DNA of 41,937 nt, taken from positions 1-41,937 of the forward strand of contig CAYLYZ010000050.1 of the NCBI GenBank assembly GCA_964387885.1, read 5' to 3'. This DNA comes from JABGPL01 sp964387885. Its GTDB lineage: Bacteria; Electryoneota; AABM5-125-24; Hatepunaeales; Hatepunaeaceae. This document shows, piece by piece, positions 6,979 through 15,418 of the stretch (positions within the stretch are counted from its first letter, which is position 1; each line of letters starts with the position of its first letter). The notes under the pieces are model-generated. The model was not told the DNA's origin and searched no databases. It saw nothing but the letters and a program-made list of their open reading frames with translations. The position numbers were made by a program, and so were the translations under genes.

Positions 6979-9344
6979 CAAACCGGGATAAATACGCTGG
7001 TATCTTTTTCCTCAGCCTATCATTGCTGCTATTCGAGTTGACTCTGATACGTGTATACTCAGTAACTCTTTTTTACCACTTTGCATTCATGGCAATATCT
7101 GTTGCCATGTTAGGTATATCAGCTGCAGGACTTACGGTTCATTTATCACCATCCTCATTCCAAAAGCAGCGGGATCAAATCTGGTCGGGTAGATGGGGGA
7201 TTGCTTTCTCTTTATCACTTGTTGTTTCACTGTGGATTGTGTTCAGAATACCGGTCAACGCTTATCTTCCACCGGATCAAATTGCAGGCAAATTAATCCT
7301 GATATACGTTTTATCAGCGATTCCATTCTATTTTGCAGGGCTTGTAATCAGTGGTCTTTTTGCATCATACCCAAACCAGGCAGGCAGTCTTTATGCCTGG
7401 GATCTGATTGGTGCCGGACTTGGGGCGATTATTATATTACCATTAATGAACATTGTCGGTGGAGAATCCGCTGCAATATTTATCTCTGTACTGGGATTGG
7501 TGGCTACATATTATTTTACCGGAAAACGCTTAAGATATATTGTTATCGGATTGTTGGCAGTCATGATTGTGGCCGGATTTGTGAACGGGAAGGTTGGTTT
7601 GCTTTCTATTAAATACGCAAAAGGTTCTCCTGTCCGGAATATGGATGTTCGGTACAATAAATGGAATTCTTTTTCTAAAGTAACGGTCATTCCGTTTCGT
7701 CCAACAGAAAACGAAGTTTATACATGGTGCCCGTCACCCAATTATCCATTGCCATCAAGGATGGAACACATGGGGATGATGGTTGATGATGGTTCATCTT
7801 CGCCTATTGTTCCATTTGATGGGGAAAACCTCGAATCGGTAGAATATCTGAAATACGATTTGACATCTATGTGTCACCGGATGAAAGGAGATGGAAATAC
7901 ACTCATTATTGGTTGTGGTGGTGGTCGTGATGTACTGACAGGACTGTTGTTCGGTGCGCAGCACATAGATGCTGTTGATGTTAATCCTCTGGTCTTCGAT
8001 GCAATGAATAATGAGATTGCTGATTTCTGCGGCAGCTTATATCGACACGATAAGGTCAGTTGGTTCGCTGAGGAGGGAAGAGCTTTTGCGCGCAGGAATC
8101 CCGAAAAATATGATCTTGTGCAAATAGCAATGATTGACACCTGGGCAGCAACTACTGCCGGGGCGTACAGTCTCTCAGAAAACACATTATATACGGTTCA
8201 GGCATACAGAGATTACATCCATGCCCTGAAACCTGATGGGATCTTCAGTTTTACGAGATTTTTCTTTAAACCTCCTCGTCAATCCTTGAGACTTGTTTCA
8301 GTTTTTCTCGAAGCTGCAGAAGAGGAGGGCATAGATAATCCTGAGGAATGCATCCTGGTTGGAATGTACGGAAGCCTCGGAACAGTATTATTGAAGAATG
8401 AACCATTCACTTTAGAAGAAATTGAACAGTTCCGGATGGATCTGATTGACATGGGATTCAAGCTCGTTTATTCACCGGACAGCAGACCTGATCCATATTT
8501 CAGAAATCTGATTTCAACTGAACATAAGACCGAGTTTTACGATAAATATGTTTATGACATGTCTCCGACCACAGATGACAGGCCATTTTTTTTCAACATG
8601 TTAAAAGTGAAAGATTTCTTGAAAGCCTTCGAAATAAAGGAAGGATTGAAATTTAATTATTACGCGACATATACACTACTTGTTCTCCTGATAATATCGA
8701 TCCTCGCCACAATTGCAGTTCTCATCATTCCCACAATGGTGAAGGGAGGTAAACCGCTGGGTGGATCTGGAAATTTCTCGCTTTTAATTTACTTTATCTG
8801 CATCGGATTATCCTACATAATGATAGAGGTTGCATTACTGCAACGATTTGTACTCCTGCTTGAACATCCTGCGCGCGCTGCAAGTGGAGTGATTGCCGGT
8901 ATGCTTATTGCAAGTGGTATTGGGAGTTTGATTTGGAGTAAAATCCCTGAATCCAGTCGAAATAGATTATTCAAACTTGCTTTTGTTTTAATCGGATTGG
9001 GATTGCTGATCCATATAATTTTTGGCTGGAGTTTAATTCACAGCTCAATGCATTTAAATATGTTCGTGAAGATATTAATCGCAATTGTAACGATCTGTCC
9101 TTTAGGTATTGCTATGGGAATTCCACTTCCTGCAGGAATAACTGTCGCCGGTAAGAATTCACAAAGTATTGTTGCATGGTGTTGGGCATTGAACGGTGCT
9201 GCAAGCGTTATTGCATCTTCGCTTGGGGTAACAATTGCAATGGGCTACGGTTTTAGATATGTTTTGATTACCGGATTAGTTTTCTATTCCGGTGCATTTG
9301 TATTAATGAGTTTTTATTCGTCCAAAAAATTGAGATCAATTTAA
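6975..9344 (+). CDS. Membrane-embedded spermidine-synthase-like methyltransferase-fold protein
   Basis: 789 residues: a block of about seven membrane helices (1-205), a soluble Rossmann domain (about 210-540) and a second block of membrane helices (about 560-785). The soluble part has the nucleotide-binding loop IIGCGGGRDVLTG (311-323), an acidic strand end AVDVNPLVFDAM (333-344) and YDLVQIAMIDTW (379-390), matching spermidine synthase/SAM-dependent methyltransferase folds. Proteins with this membrane-SpeE-membrane layout are often annotated as spermidine synthases, but real polyamine synthesis has rarely been shown for them. Here the D-T-W motif replaces the usual D-x-x-D-P, so aminopropyl transfer is doubtful. 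Translationally coupled to the upstream glycosyltransferase by a 4-base overlap, which suggests a joint job on a membrane glycan or lipid. Confidence 0.7.
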   Translation: MTNRDKYAGIFFLSLSLLLFELTLIRVYSVTLFYHFAFMAISVAMLGISAAGLTVHLSPSSFQKQRDQIWSGRWGIAFSLSLVVSLWIVFRIPVNAYLPPDQIAGKLILIYVLSAIPFYFAGLVISGLFASYPNQAGSLYAWDLIGAGLGAIIILPLMNIVGGESAAIFISVLGLVATYYFTGKRLRYIVIGLLAVMIVAGFVNGKVGLLSIKYAKGSPVRNMDVRYNKWNSFSKVTVIPFRPTENEVYTWCPSPNYPLPSRMEHMGMMVDDGSSSPIVPFDGENLESVEYLKYDLTSMCHRMKGDGNTLIIGCGGGRDVLTGLLFGAQHIDAVDVNPLVFDAMNNEIADFCGSLYRHDKVSWFAEEGRAFARRNPEKYDLVQIAMIDTWAATTAGAYSLSENTLYTVQAYRDYIHALKPDGIFSFTRFFFKPPRQSLRLVSVFLEAAEEEGIDNPEECILVGMYGSLGTVLLKNEPFTLEEIEQFRMDLIDMGFKLVYSPDSRPDPYFRNLISTEHKTEFYDKYVYDMSPTTDDRPFFFNMLKVKDFLKAFEIKEGLKFNYYATYTLLVLLIISILATIAVLIIPTMVKGGKPLGGSGNFSLLIYFICIGLSYIMIEVALLQRFVLLLEHPARAASGVIAGMLIASGIGSLIWSKIPESSRNRLFKLAFVLIGLGLLIHIIFGWSLIHSSMHLNMFVKILIAIVTICPLGIAMGIPLPAGITVAGKNSQSIVAWCWALNGAASVIASSLGVTIAMGYGFRYVLITGLVFYSGAFVLMSFYSSKKLRSI

Positions 9345-10376
9345 ATGCGCCTGAAGATCATACTGAAAAAACACGGATTGATCGTTTTTCTGGTGATGTC
9401 TCTTTTGTCTGTGCTTCTGGTAACATTTACTATTGGTAACCGGTCTGGTGAGATTATACTTGCGATTTGCCTGATATCGTGGGCTACTCATCATTATATC
9501 TCCCGAAGAAGAAAGTTGAGAGCTATTCGATCAGTATTGAGTGAGTACCAGGGTGGGAATTTTATAGCGAAGGTCATAAATATTGAAAACTCTGATAAAT
9601 CACCTTTAGATGTTCTTGCATTTCAAATAAACTCACTTGGGGAGCAGCTTGAAAGACTTAAATCTACTCTAAAAGTTGATTATACCGAGGAATTAGAAAA
9701 GGCTGACAGACTTGCGTCAGTTGGAGAATTAGCAGCTTCAGTTGCTCATGAGATCAGAAATCCTGTGGCTGGAATTGCCAATGCGATCCAGGTACTCAGC
9801 AGTGAGATGCAAGATTCTGACGAGAACAGGCTGATAATTAGTGAAATTCAGAAGCAAGCTCAAAGGGTCAATAGGGCGATAAACAATTTACTCCATTATA
9901 CTCGACCAGCACCTCTTGATCTCGTTCCATGTGAGTTGAATTTTCCAATAGACGGCGTTATGGTCTTATTGGATGGGAGAATTCGTGAAAACAGGATTAA
10001 ATTGAATATGCAGCTTGTTGCATCGCCGCCAAATGTGCTTATAGATGTACAACAGATTCAACAAGTTTTTGTCAATTTGATTCTTAATGCTATACAGGCA
10101 ATGCCAAATGGTGGTATATTGACCCTCGAAACATTTAGTGATGAGGAGCATGTAGAGCTCTTGATTACTGACAGTGGTGATGGTATTCCGGATGATGTAA
10201 GTCCATATATATTCAGGCCATTTTTTACGACAAAACATCAGGGAACAGGATTGGGTTTGTCGATATCCAGGAAAATCATTGAAGAACACTCGGGGAGTAT
10301 TGAATTGGATTCAAGTCGATCTAAAGGTACGGGTTTTCGGATCCGACTACCGATTTATAAGTCGAAAAGAAAATAA
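9345..10376 (+). CDS. Sensor histidine kinase (NtrB-like)
   Basis: 343 residues. Two membrane helices near the N-terminus (about 11-30 and 36-52) with almost no periplasmic loop, a linker, then a HisKA domain with the phospho-acceptor in VAHEIRNP (H135) and an HATPase domain with the N box NLILNAIQAM (244-253), G1 DSGDGIP (276-282), F box FRPFFTTK (290-297) and G2 GTGLGLS (300-306). All catalytic boxes are intact. With so short an outside loop the signal is probably sensed within the membrane or from a partner. The ATG follows the upstream stop codon with no gap. Its partner is the response regulator encoded 21 bases downstream. Confidence 0.9.
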   Translation: MRLKIILKKHGLIVFLVMSLLSVLLVTFTIGNRSGEIILAICLISWATHHYISRRRKLRAIRSVLSEYQGGNFIAKVINIENSDKSPLDVLAFQINSLGEQLERLKSTLKVDYTEELEKADRLASVGELAASVAHEIRNPVAGIANAIQVLSSEMQDSDENRLIISEIQKQAQRVNRAINNLLHYTRPAPLDLVPCELNFPIDGVMVLLDGRIRENRIKLNMQLVASPPNVLIDVQQIQQVFVNLILNAIQAMPNGGILTLETFSDEEHVELLITDSGDGIPDDVSPYIFRPFFTTKHQGTGLGLSISRKIIEEHSGSIELDSSRSKGTGFRIRLPIYKSKRK

Positions 10377-10397
10377 AGTAGCAGTTTAGGAGAACTT

Positions 10398-11786
10398 TTG
10401 GCAAACGCAAGAATTCTGGTAATTGATGACGAAAAGTTAATTCGATGGTCGCTTCAGAAAAATCTCGAGCGAAGCGGATATATTGTTGAAACTGCAGAAT
10501 CAGGAGAAGAGGGTTTACTCATTTTTGATGAGTTCTATCCTGACGCAGTAATCATTGATAATAAACTTCCCGGTGCAAATGGAATAGAAATAATGACCGA
10601 GATACGCAATCGGGATCCGCGTGTGGTTATGCTCTTTATGACAGCATTTGGAACAATTGAGCTTGCGGTTGAAGCAATGAAGAGAGGAGCGTATGATTAT
10701 GTTAATAAACCTTTTGTATATGATGAAATAAAGCAGCTTCTTGAGAAAGCCTTTTATGTTCGCGGACTTGACAGTGAAGTTGAAAGGCTTAAGGATTATG
10801 TGCATAAACAATATGATACGGATAATTTTATTGCCGAATCGCAACACATGAAGGATATCATCGAACTCGTTGACAAAATTGCTCGTAGCGCAGCTCCGAC
10901 AGTTTTATTGACCGGTGAATCGGGAGTAGGTAAAGATTTGATGGCACGATTGCTTCATCAGCGCAGCCCTCGGAGAAATAACCCGTTTATTACAATCAAC
11001 TGTGCATCCCTGCCGGAGACATTGCTTGAAAGTGAGTTATTCGGACATGAAAAAGGTGCTTTTACAGACGCCAAGTCCATGAAGCGCGGACAATTTGAAT
11101 TAGCTGCAAACGGAACAATTTATCTTGATGAAATTGGTGAGATTTCGCTCGGTACACAAGTCAATTTATTACAGGTTATTGAGAATAGAGTTTTTAGACG
11201 AGTCGGAGGAATCAAAGACCATAAAATTGATTCCCTCATTATCGCAGCTACAAATATTGATCTCGCAAGCGCTGTCGAATCCGGAAGGTTCAGGCGTGAT
11301 TTGTTTTATCGCTTGAATCTGATACCAATTGAGATACCACCGTTGAGAGAGAGACGTTTGGACATTGTGCCGATTGCACTTTTCTTCATGCGTCGATTTA
11401 ACGAAGATTTTCACAGGCAATTCACGGAAATTTCAGACGATGCAAAATTAGCACTTACAAGGTATGATTGGCCCGGGAATATAAGGGAACTCAGAAATGT
11501 CATTGAGAGGATCGTCATCCTTGAAGATGGGGAGACCATTCACGTAGAAAATCTACCGGTTGAGCTGATAGAGGGTGGAGGATTTTCAGAAGATCATAAA
11601 GTCAGCGTTATTGAACAATTGGGATTGGAAATTCCGGAAGATGGGCTCTCAATGCAAGCGGTGGAACACGAATTGGTCATTAAAGCTCTTGAAAAAGCAG
11701 GAAATAACCAGACAAAAGCTGCTGTTCTTCTTGACATTTCCAGAGATTCGCTGAGATATAAAATGAAAAAGTTTAAACTATTGTAG
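10398..11786 (+). CDS. Sigma-54-dependent response regulator (NtrC family)
   Basis: 462 residues in three domains. The receiver (1-120) has acidic pocket D10-D11, phospho-acceptor D54 (VIIDNKLPG), T82 and K104. The AAA+ domain (about 145-375) has Walker A GESGVGKD (173-180), the sigma-54 contact loop GAFTDA (220-225) and Walker B IYLDEIG (241-247). The Fis-type helix-turn-helix is at about 430-460 (NQTKAAVLLDISRDSLRYKM). The contact loop reads GAFTDA instead of canonical GAFTGA, a variant also found in other members. Start codon is TTG, fixed by AGGAG 5 bases upstream. With the kinase it should activate sigma-54 promoters in response to an unknown signal; no obvious -24/-12 promoter was found in this window. 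Confidence 0.92.
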   Translation: MANARILVIDDEKLIRWSLQKNLERSGYIVETAESGEEGLLIFDEFYPDAVIIDNKLPGANGIEIMTEIRNRDPRVVMLFMTAFGTIELAVEAMKRGAYDYVNKPFVYDEIKQLLEKAFYVRGLDSEVERLKDYVHKQYDTDNFIAESQHMKDIIELVDKIARSAAPTVLLTGESGVGKDLMARLLHQRSPRRNNPFITINCASLPETLLESELFGHEKGAFTDAKSMKRGQFELAANGTIYLDEIGEISLGTQVNLLQVIENRVFRRVGGIKDHKIDSLIIAATNIDLASAVESGRFRRDLFYRLNLIPIEIPPLRERRLDIVPIALFFMRRFNEDFHRQFTEISDDAKLALTRYDWPGNIRELRNVIERIVILEDGETIHVENLPVELIEGGGFSEDHKVSVIEQLGLEIPEDGLSMQAVEHELVIKALEKAGNNQTKAAVLLDISRDSLRYKMKKFKLL

Positions 11787-11902
11787 TTTTGAGCAGAGCA
11801 AATTACTCCTTGAGACGTTGCGGTGAGTACTATCTTTTGTTACATTATCTGTTTGTTCAGAATAGTGCTTTGTTTTGATTTTCAAAAAAGAAGGTAATCC
11901 GA

Positions 11903-12259
11903 GTGATAGATTATATCCCGGTATTATTGCTGATGGGGATTGTTGCTTTTATGGCAGCCGCTCTGCTGGCAATCACAACTTTTATCGGTCCTAAACGAAC
12001 GAATCCGGATAAAGAGTTACCTTTCGAAACGGGTAACCTACCGACCCCGGGCACTGCCCGAGCACCATTTTCCGTCCATTACTACCTTGTTGCAATTCTG
12101 TTTGTTATATTTGATGTTGAAGTCGCATTTTTATACCCGTGGGCAGTACAGTTTAAGCAACTCGGCTTATTCGGACTTATCGAAATGCTGGTGTTCCTTT
12201 TCATTTTGTTTATTGGATGGCTGTTTATTATCCGCAGAGGGGTTTTGGAATGGAGATGA
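11903..12259 (+). CDS. nuoA: NADH-quinone oxidoreductase subunit A
   Basis: 118 residues with three membrane helices, the family's usual size. The loop after helix 1 holds the conserved KELPFETGNLPTPGTARAPF segment (family: PYECG...), and helix 2 has YLVAILFVIFDVEVAFLYPW with the invariant acidic D-x-E. NuoA joins the membrane arm to the quinone-binding connecting module of complex I. The usual Cys of PYECG is Thr here. GTG start with GAAGG about 8 bases upstream. First gene of the nuo operon; its stop overlaps the nuoB start. Confidence 0.95.
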   Translation: MIDYIPVLLLMGIVAFMAAALLAITTFIGPKRTNPDKELPFETGNLPTPGTARAPFSVHYYLVAILFVIFDVEVAFLYPWAVQFKQLGLFGLIEMLVFLFILFIGWLFIIRRGVLEWR

Positions 12260-12744
12260 AAGAAGAAGTTCGGTTTGACGAATACGTTCCCCCGAAATTA
12301 GGTGATAACATAGTTGATTCAATTGTCGGATGGGGAAGGAAATATTCAATTTTCATGTATCCATTCGTAACGGCCTGCTGTGGTATGGAGTACATGTCAG
12401 TTGCCTCATCCCATTATGATATCGATCGTTTTGGTGCAGGTTTGCCTCGGTTCAGTCCGCGAATGGCAGATGTATTGATGGTTGTTGGAACAGTAAACCA
12501 TAAACTGACACCGATCCTTAAACGAATTTACGATCAGATGTGCGAACCAAAATGGGTGATATCATTCGGTGCGTGTGCATCAGTTGGTGGTCCCTATGAT
12601 AACTATGCGGTACTCCAGGGCATTGACAGAATTATTCCAGTCGATATTTATATCCCCGGTTGCCCACCGCGACCGGAAGCGGTACTTGACGGACTGATGA
12701 AACTGCATAAGAAAATTCAGAATCAGAAACACGAATTGTTTTAG
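12250..12744 (+). CDS. nuoB: NADH-quinone oxidoreductase subunit B
   Basis: 164 residues. NuoB carries the [4Fe-4S] cluster N2, the last carrier before quinone. Its ligands are visible: the double Cys of TACCGMEYM (C43-C44), the Cys of SFGACASVGG and that of PGCPPRPEA. I chose ATG 12250 (AGAGGGG 7 bases upstream); ATG 12256, which overlaps the nuoA stop as ATGA, is equally possible, while an extension back to 12217 would add residues read from inside nuoA and lacks family support. Next to it stands a 115-base gap containing a dRS3-like repeat, before nuoC. Confidence 0.95.
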   Translation: MEMKEEVRFDEYVPPKLGDNIVDSIVGWGRKYSIFMYPFVTACCGMEYMSVASSHYDIDRFGAGLPRFSPRMADVLMVVGTVNHKLTPILKRIYDQMCEPKWVISFGACASVGGPYDNYAVLQGIDRIIPVDIYIPGCPPRPEAVLDGLMKLHKKIQNQKHELF

Positions 12745-12762
12745 ACATGCTTACGACACGTC

Positions 12763-12782
12763 GTTCCCGCGAAGTTGGGAAT
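12763..12782. repeat. dRS3-like palindrome in the nuoB-nuoC gap
   Basis: GTTCCC-N8-GGGAAT followed by CCAGG, the same pattern and flank as the element at 3058-3082. It is the only feature seen in the gap between nuoB and nuoC. Confidence 0.6.
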
Positions 12783-12859
12783 CCAGGAGAGATGGCAGTC
12801 TAAAATAGTCCATTTTGCGAAGAAATGTTTTCAGAAAGTCGATCCAATAAGGATAAAGA

Positions 12860-13396
12860 GTGGTGACGAACGAAGAACTACATGCGAAATTTCAAGAAAG
12901 ATTTCCAGATAACGCGGATACATGTCGAATTGACAAAGGACATGTCGTTGCGGAAATTCCTCTTGAGCAAATAGAGCAAGCTTTAACGATCCTGAAAGAA
13001 GATCCTGAATTTGACTTCAAGATGTTTATGGACTTCACGGTTGTTGACTGGATGGAACGTAAACCCAGGTTCGATTTGGTCTATCACCTATATTCGGTGG
13101 AAAAGAACCATCGTATCCGTATTAAAGTCGGAGTAACAGAAAGTCAATCAGTTCCGACCATGACCGGATTGTGGCCAATTGCTGACTGGCATGAACGCGA
13201 GATGTTTGATCTTTATGGCGTCAAGTTCTCCGGCCATCCAAACCTGAAACGCATTCTGCTCTACGATTCGTTCAAGGGACATCCTTTAAGGAAAGATTAT
13301 CCGGTTACTAAGCGTCAACCGAGGATGGAGTCGACCTTCCCAACAAGGGATTCCCAGTACCAGGAAAAAGATCTGAAAATTCACCGCGGTGATTGA
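12860..13396 (+). CDS. nuoC: NADH-quinone oxidoreductase subunit C
   Basis: 178 residues, a separate NuoC (not fused to NuoD as in E. coli). The signature near the C-terminus is complete: DWHEREMFDLYGVKFSGHP followed by LKRILLYDSFKGHPLRKDYP. NuoC is a peripheral-arm subunit that packs against NuoD close to the quinone site. Two GTG codons in tandem frame (12860 and 12863) can serve as start; AAGGA lies 6 or 9 bases upstream. After the stop comes a 128-base gap holding a palindromic repeat pair, then an unusual cysteine-rich gene instead of nuoD. Confidence 0.95.
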   Translation: MVTNEELHAKFQERFPDNADTCRIDKGHVVAEIPLEQIEQALTILKEDPEFDFKMFMDFTVVDWMERKPRFDLVYHLYSVEKNHRIRIKVGVTESQSVPTMTGLWPIADWHEREMFDLYGVKFSGHPNLKRILLYDSFKGHPLRKDYPVTKRQPRMESTFPTRDSQYQEKDLKIHRGD

Positions 13397-13415
13397 TCTC
13401 CTGGAGTTTAGAGAA

Positions 13416-13476
13416 AGTGTCAGACGAGGGTGACTGACACTAAACATCCGCGCTGGCAGACGCCCTCGTCTGCCAG
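13416..13476. repeat. Palindromic repeat pair (REP-like) after nuoC
   Basis: Two neighbouring palindromes. 13416-13441 has an 8-base stem AGTGTCAG/CTGACACT. 13453-13476 consists of CTGGCAGACG, CCCT and CGTCTGCCAG, a perfect 10-base stem. The second is the unit found again at 15324-15388 and 20811-20875; the first looks like a degenerate unit in opposite orientation. Confidence 0.75.
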
Positions 13477-13524
13477 ATAAAACGATAATTTAGTGTTTGT
13501 CGAGAATGGCAAACACCACGAAAA

Positions 13525-13974
13525 ATGTTGGACAAAAAAATGACCAAAGTAGTTAAGTATACTGCAATCTTCGCTTCAGTTATTCTCTTATTGGGATTAA
13601 CGGGTTTTGTTATTGACATTAAAGCAGGACCCGATTGCGGAAGTTGTTCTCTGGGCTGCGAAGAAAGTGCTTCGGCGAAAGTAACCATAACCGGTTTTAA
13701 CTTCTGCCCCGGATGTAAGCTTAAAAAGGAATTTAAAGCAGCTTCTAATTGCAAAGAATTTGGGCACACCAATGCATTGCGCATTACTAAAATCAAAACT
13801 GATGATGATTGTGCAGTAGACGACTACATCGGTGAAACCATCTTTTACCTCGAAAATGAAAAAAGCAAAGATCTGGTAAATGAGATTAGAGGTAAGGCAG
13901 TAGAAGTCACAGGTACGCTGTATTTGGACATGCCGGTGATTGAGGTTGAAAGTTATAAGGTGATTGAAGGGTAG
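13525..13974 (+). CDS. Exported cysteine-rich protein inside the nuo operon
   Basis: 149 residues (144 if the ATG at 13540 is used, which has the better though weak upstream GGA). A hydrophobic N-terminal helix (YTAIFASVILLLGLTGFVI) acts as signal peptide or anchor. The mature part has C38-x2-C41-x3-C45, then C61-x2-C64 (FCPGC), C76 followed by GH (CKEFGH) and C96. The C-terminal half (GKAVEVTGTLYLDMPVIEVE) reads like a small beta-barrel such as an OB-fold. No family recognised. The cysteine spacing suits a metal site, a cluster or disulfides; there is no CxxCH haem motif. It stands between nuoC and nuoD in the same direction, flanked by a repeat on the upstream side, so it may be a late insertion or an added factor for the complex. 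It would act on the periplasmic side, opposite the NADH arm. Confidence 0.65.
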   Translation: MLDKKMTKVVKYTAIFASVILLLGLTGFVIDIKAGPDCGSCSLGCEESASAKVTITGFNFCPGCKLKKEFKAASNCKEFGHTNALRITKIKTDDDCAVDDYIGETIFYLENEKSKDLVNEIRGKAVEVTGTLYLDMPVIEVESYKVIEG

Positions 13975-14060
13975 TTGGCCTAAATAAGAATTTTATCCTT
14001 AGGATATTACGCCAACCGTGAAAGAAATTCTATAACGTTAGCATAAAGACAAGCCAGATA

Positions 14061-15269
14061 ATGGCAAAAGAATACGAACAAAGGGAGCTGATCCTCCCAA
14101 CAAAAAACATGGCACTGGCGATGGGACCTTCCCATCCGGCTATGCATGGTATTGTACGGGTAAACGCCAAACTCGACGGTGAGATTGTAGTTGAGGGCAC
14201 TGTCGATATCGGTTACTTACATCGCGGATTTGAGAAATCGGTTGAGAATCATACCTGGAATCAGGGTATAATTTACACCGACCGCCTCAACTACGTTTCT
14301 GCAATGATGAACAATGTTGGTTACTGTCTTGCTGTAGAGAAGTTACTCGATATTGAGTTGCCACCACGAGGCGTTTTCCTGCGTGTGATAATGTCAGAAC
14401 TCAGCAGAATTGCTGATCATCTGACATGCGTTGCAGCTCAGGTTATGGAAACCGGAGCAATGACTGCGTTTCTCTACGCGATGAAAGCACGTGAATATGT
14501 CTGGGAAATTGTCGAGATGGTCTGCGGGGCTCGTGTCACGACCAACTGGACTCGTGTTGGTGGATTGATGGCGGATGTTCCAGGTGACTTTGTCGATGCA
14601 GTTCGCGAGCGGATTCCTATGGTTAGAGACGTTATAGATGAGATTGACAAACTCGTAACCAAGAACAGGATATTCGCTGATCGGTTTCGTGAAGTCGGTG
14701 CTATGACCAAAGATGAAGCTATAGCATGGGGATTTACAGGCCCTTGCTTGAGAGCTTCCGGTGTGCCATTTGACGTACGAAGAGATACTCCCTACCTTAA
14801 TTATGAAAATTTTGATTTTGAGATTCCAATCGGAACACAGGGTGATGTGTTTGATCGCTATATCGTACGGATGTTCGAGATGGAACAATCGATTCTCATA
14901 GTCGAGCAGGCACTTGATAAATTACCGGATGGTCCTGTCTCTGCTGATAACAAGATGGTTGTCCTTCCGGATAAAGCCAAGGTTTATGGTTCAATTGAGG
15001 GTTTGATTAATCAATTCAAGCTGATTATGGATGGTCACGGGATAAATGTCCCGCCAGGAGAAGTTTATCAGGCTGTTGAAGCAGCCAATGGTGAGTTGGG
15101 TTTCTATATCGTCTCAACTGGAGGTGATACACCATATAAATGCCGTTGTCGACCTCCATCATTTGCATTGACTGCAGCATTAGAAAAGATGATCACGGGT
15201 CAGATGATAGCGGATGTGATCCCGATTTTCGGATCGGTTAATATGATTGGCGGGGAATTGGATCGGTAA
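14061..15269 (+). CDS. nuoD: NADH-quinone oxidoreductase subunit D
   Basis: 402 residues, normal length. Landmarks are MGPSHPAMHGIVRV near the N-terminus, GYLHRGFEKSVE, DRLNYVSAMMNN, and the C-terminal RPPSFALTAAL and GELDR. NuoD is the 49-kDa subunit, related to the large subunit of NiFe hydrogenases, and forms the quinone site with NuoB. The N-terminal GPSHPAMHG corresponds to the usual GPQHPATHG; the His residues are kept. It is separated from nuoC by the cysteine-rich gene and from nuoEF by a 149-base repeat-filled gap. Confidence 0.96.
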   Translation: MAKEYEQRELILPTKNMALAMGPSHPAMHGIVRVNAKLDGEIVVEGTVDIGYLHRGFEKSVENHTWNQGIIYTDRLNYVSAMMNNVGYCLAVEKLLDIELPPRGVFLRVIMSELSRIADHLTCVAAQVMETGAMTAFLYAMKAREYVWEIVEMVCGARVTTNWTRVGGLMADVPGDFVDAVRERIPMVRDVIDEIDKLVTKNRIFADRFREVGAMTKDEAIAWGFTGPCLRASGVPFDVRRDTPYLNYENFDFEIPIGTQGDVFDRYIVRMFEMEQSILIVEQALDKLPDGPVSADNKMVVLPDKAKVYGSIEGLINQFKLIMDGHGINVPPGEVYQAVEAANGELGFYIVSTGGDTPYKCRCRPPSFALTAALEKMITGQMIADVIPIFGSVNMIGGELDR

Positions 15270-15280
15270 ACATAGCTTTA

Positions 15281-15388
15281 GTGTCAGGTGAGGACACCTG
15301 ACATCACGAAATTGGATTTCGTGCTGACAGACGCCCTCGTCTGCCAGTATTTACAGTTACTTAACTGGCAGACGAGGGCGTCTGTCAG
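15281..15388. repeat. Cluster of palindromes between nuoD and nuoEF
   Basis: Four palindromes in about 110 bases. 15281-15304 has arms GTGTCAGGTG and CACCTGACAT. 15305-15323 has CACGAAA/TTTCGTG. 15324-15347 and 15365-15388 are two copies, in opposite orientation, of the nuo repeat unit (CTGACAGACG-CCCT-CGTCTGCCAG). Together the last two form a perfect inverted repeat of 25 bases around a 15-base spacer, while each arm is itself nearly palindromic, so two alternative folds exist. No T-run follows. Confidence 0.8.
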
Positions 15389-15418
15389 TGCAAAGCTAAC
15401 AGATGGAAGTTTTGATTT

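Noticed and set aside
6975..9344. Straight call as spermidine synthase
   Set aside because: The fold is similar, but the membrane blocks and the missing D-x-x-D-P make polyamine synthesis unlikely. I kept a cautious description.
12217..12249. Extended nuoB start inside nuoA
   Set aside because: The added residues do not resemble NuoB N-termini, and a well-spaced ribosome binding site serves the ATG at 12250.
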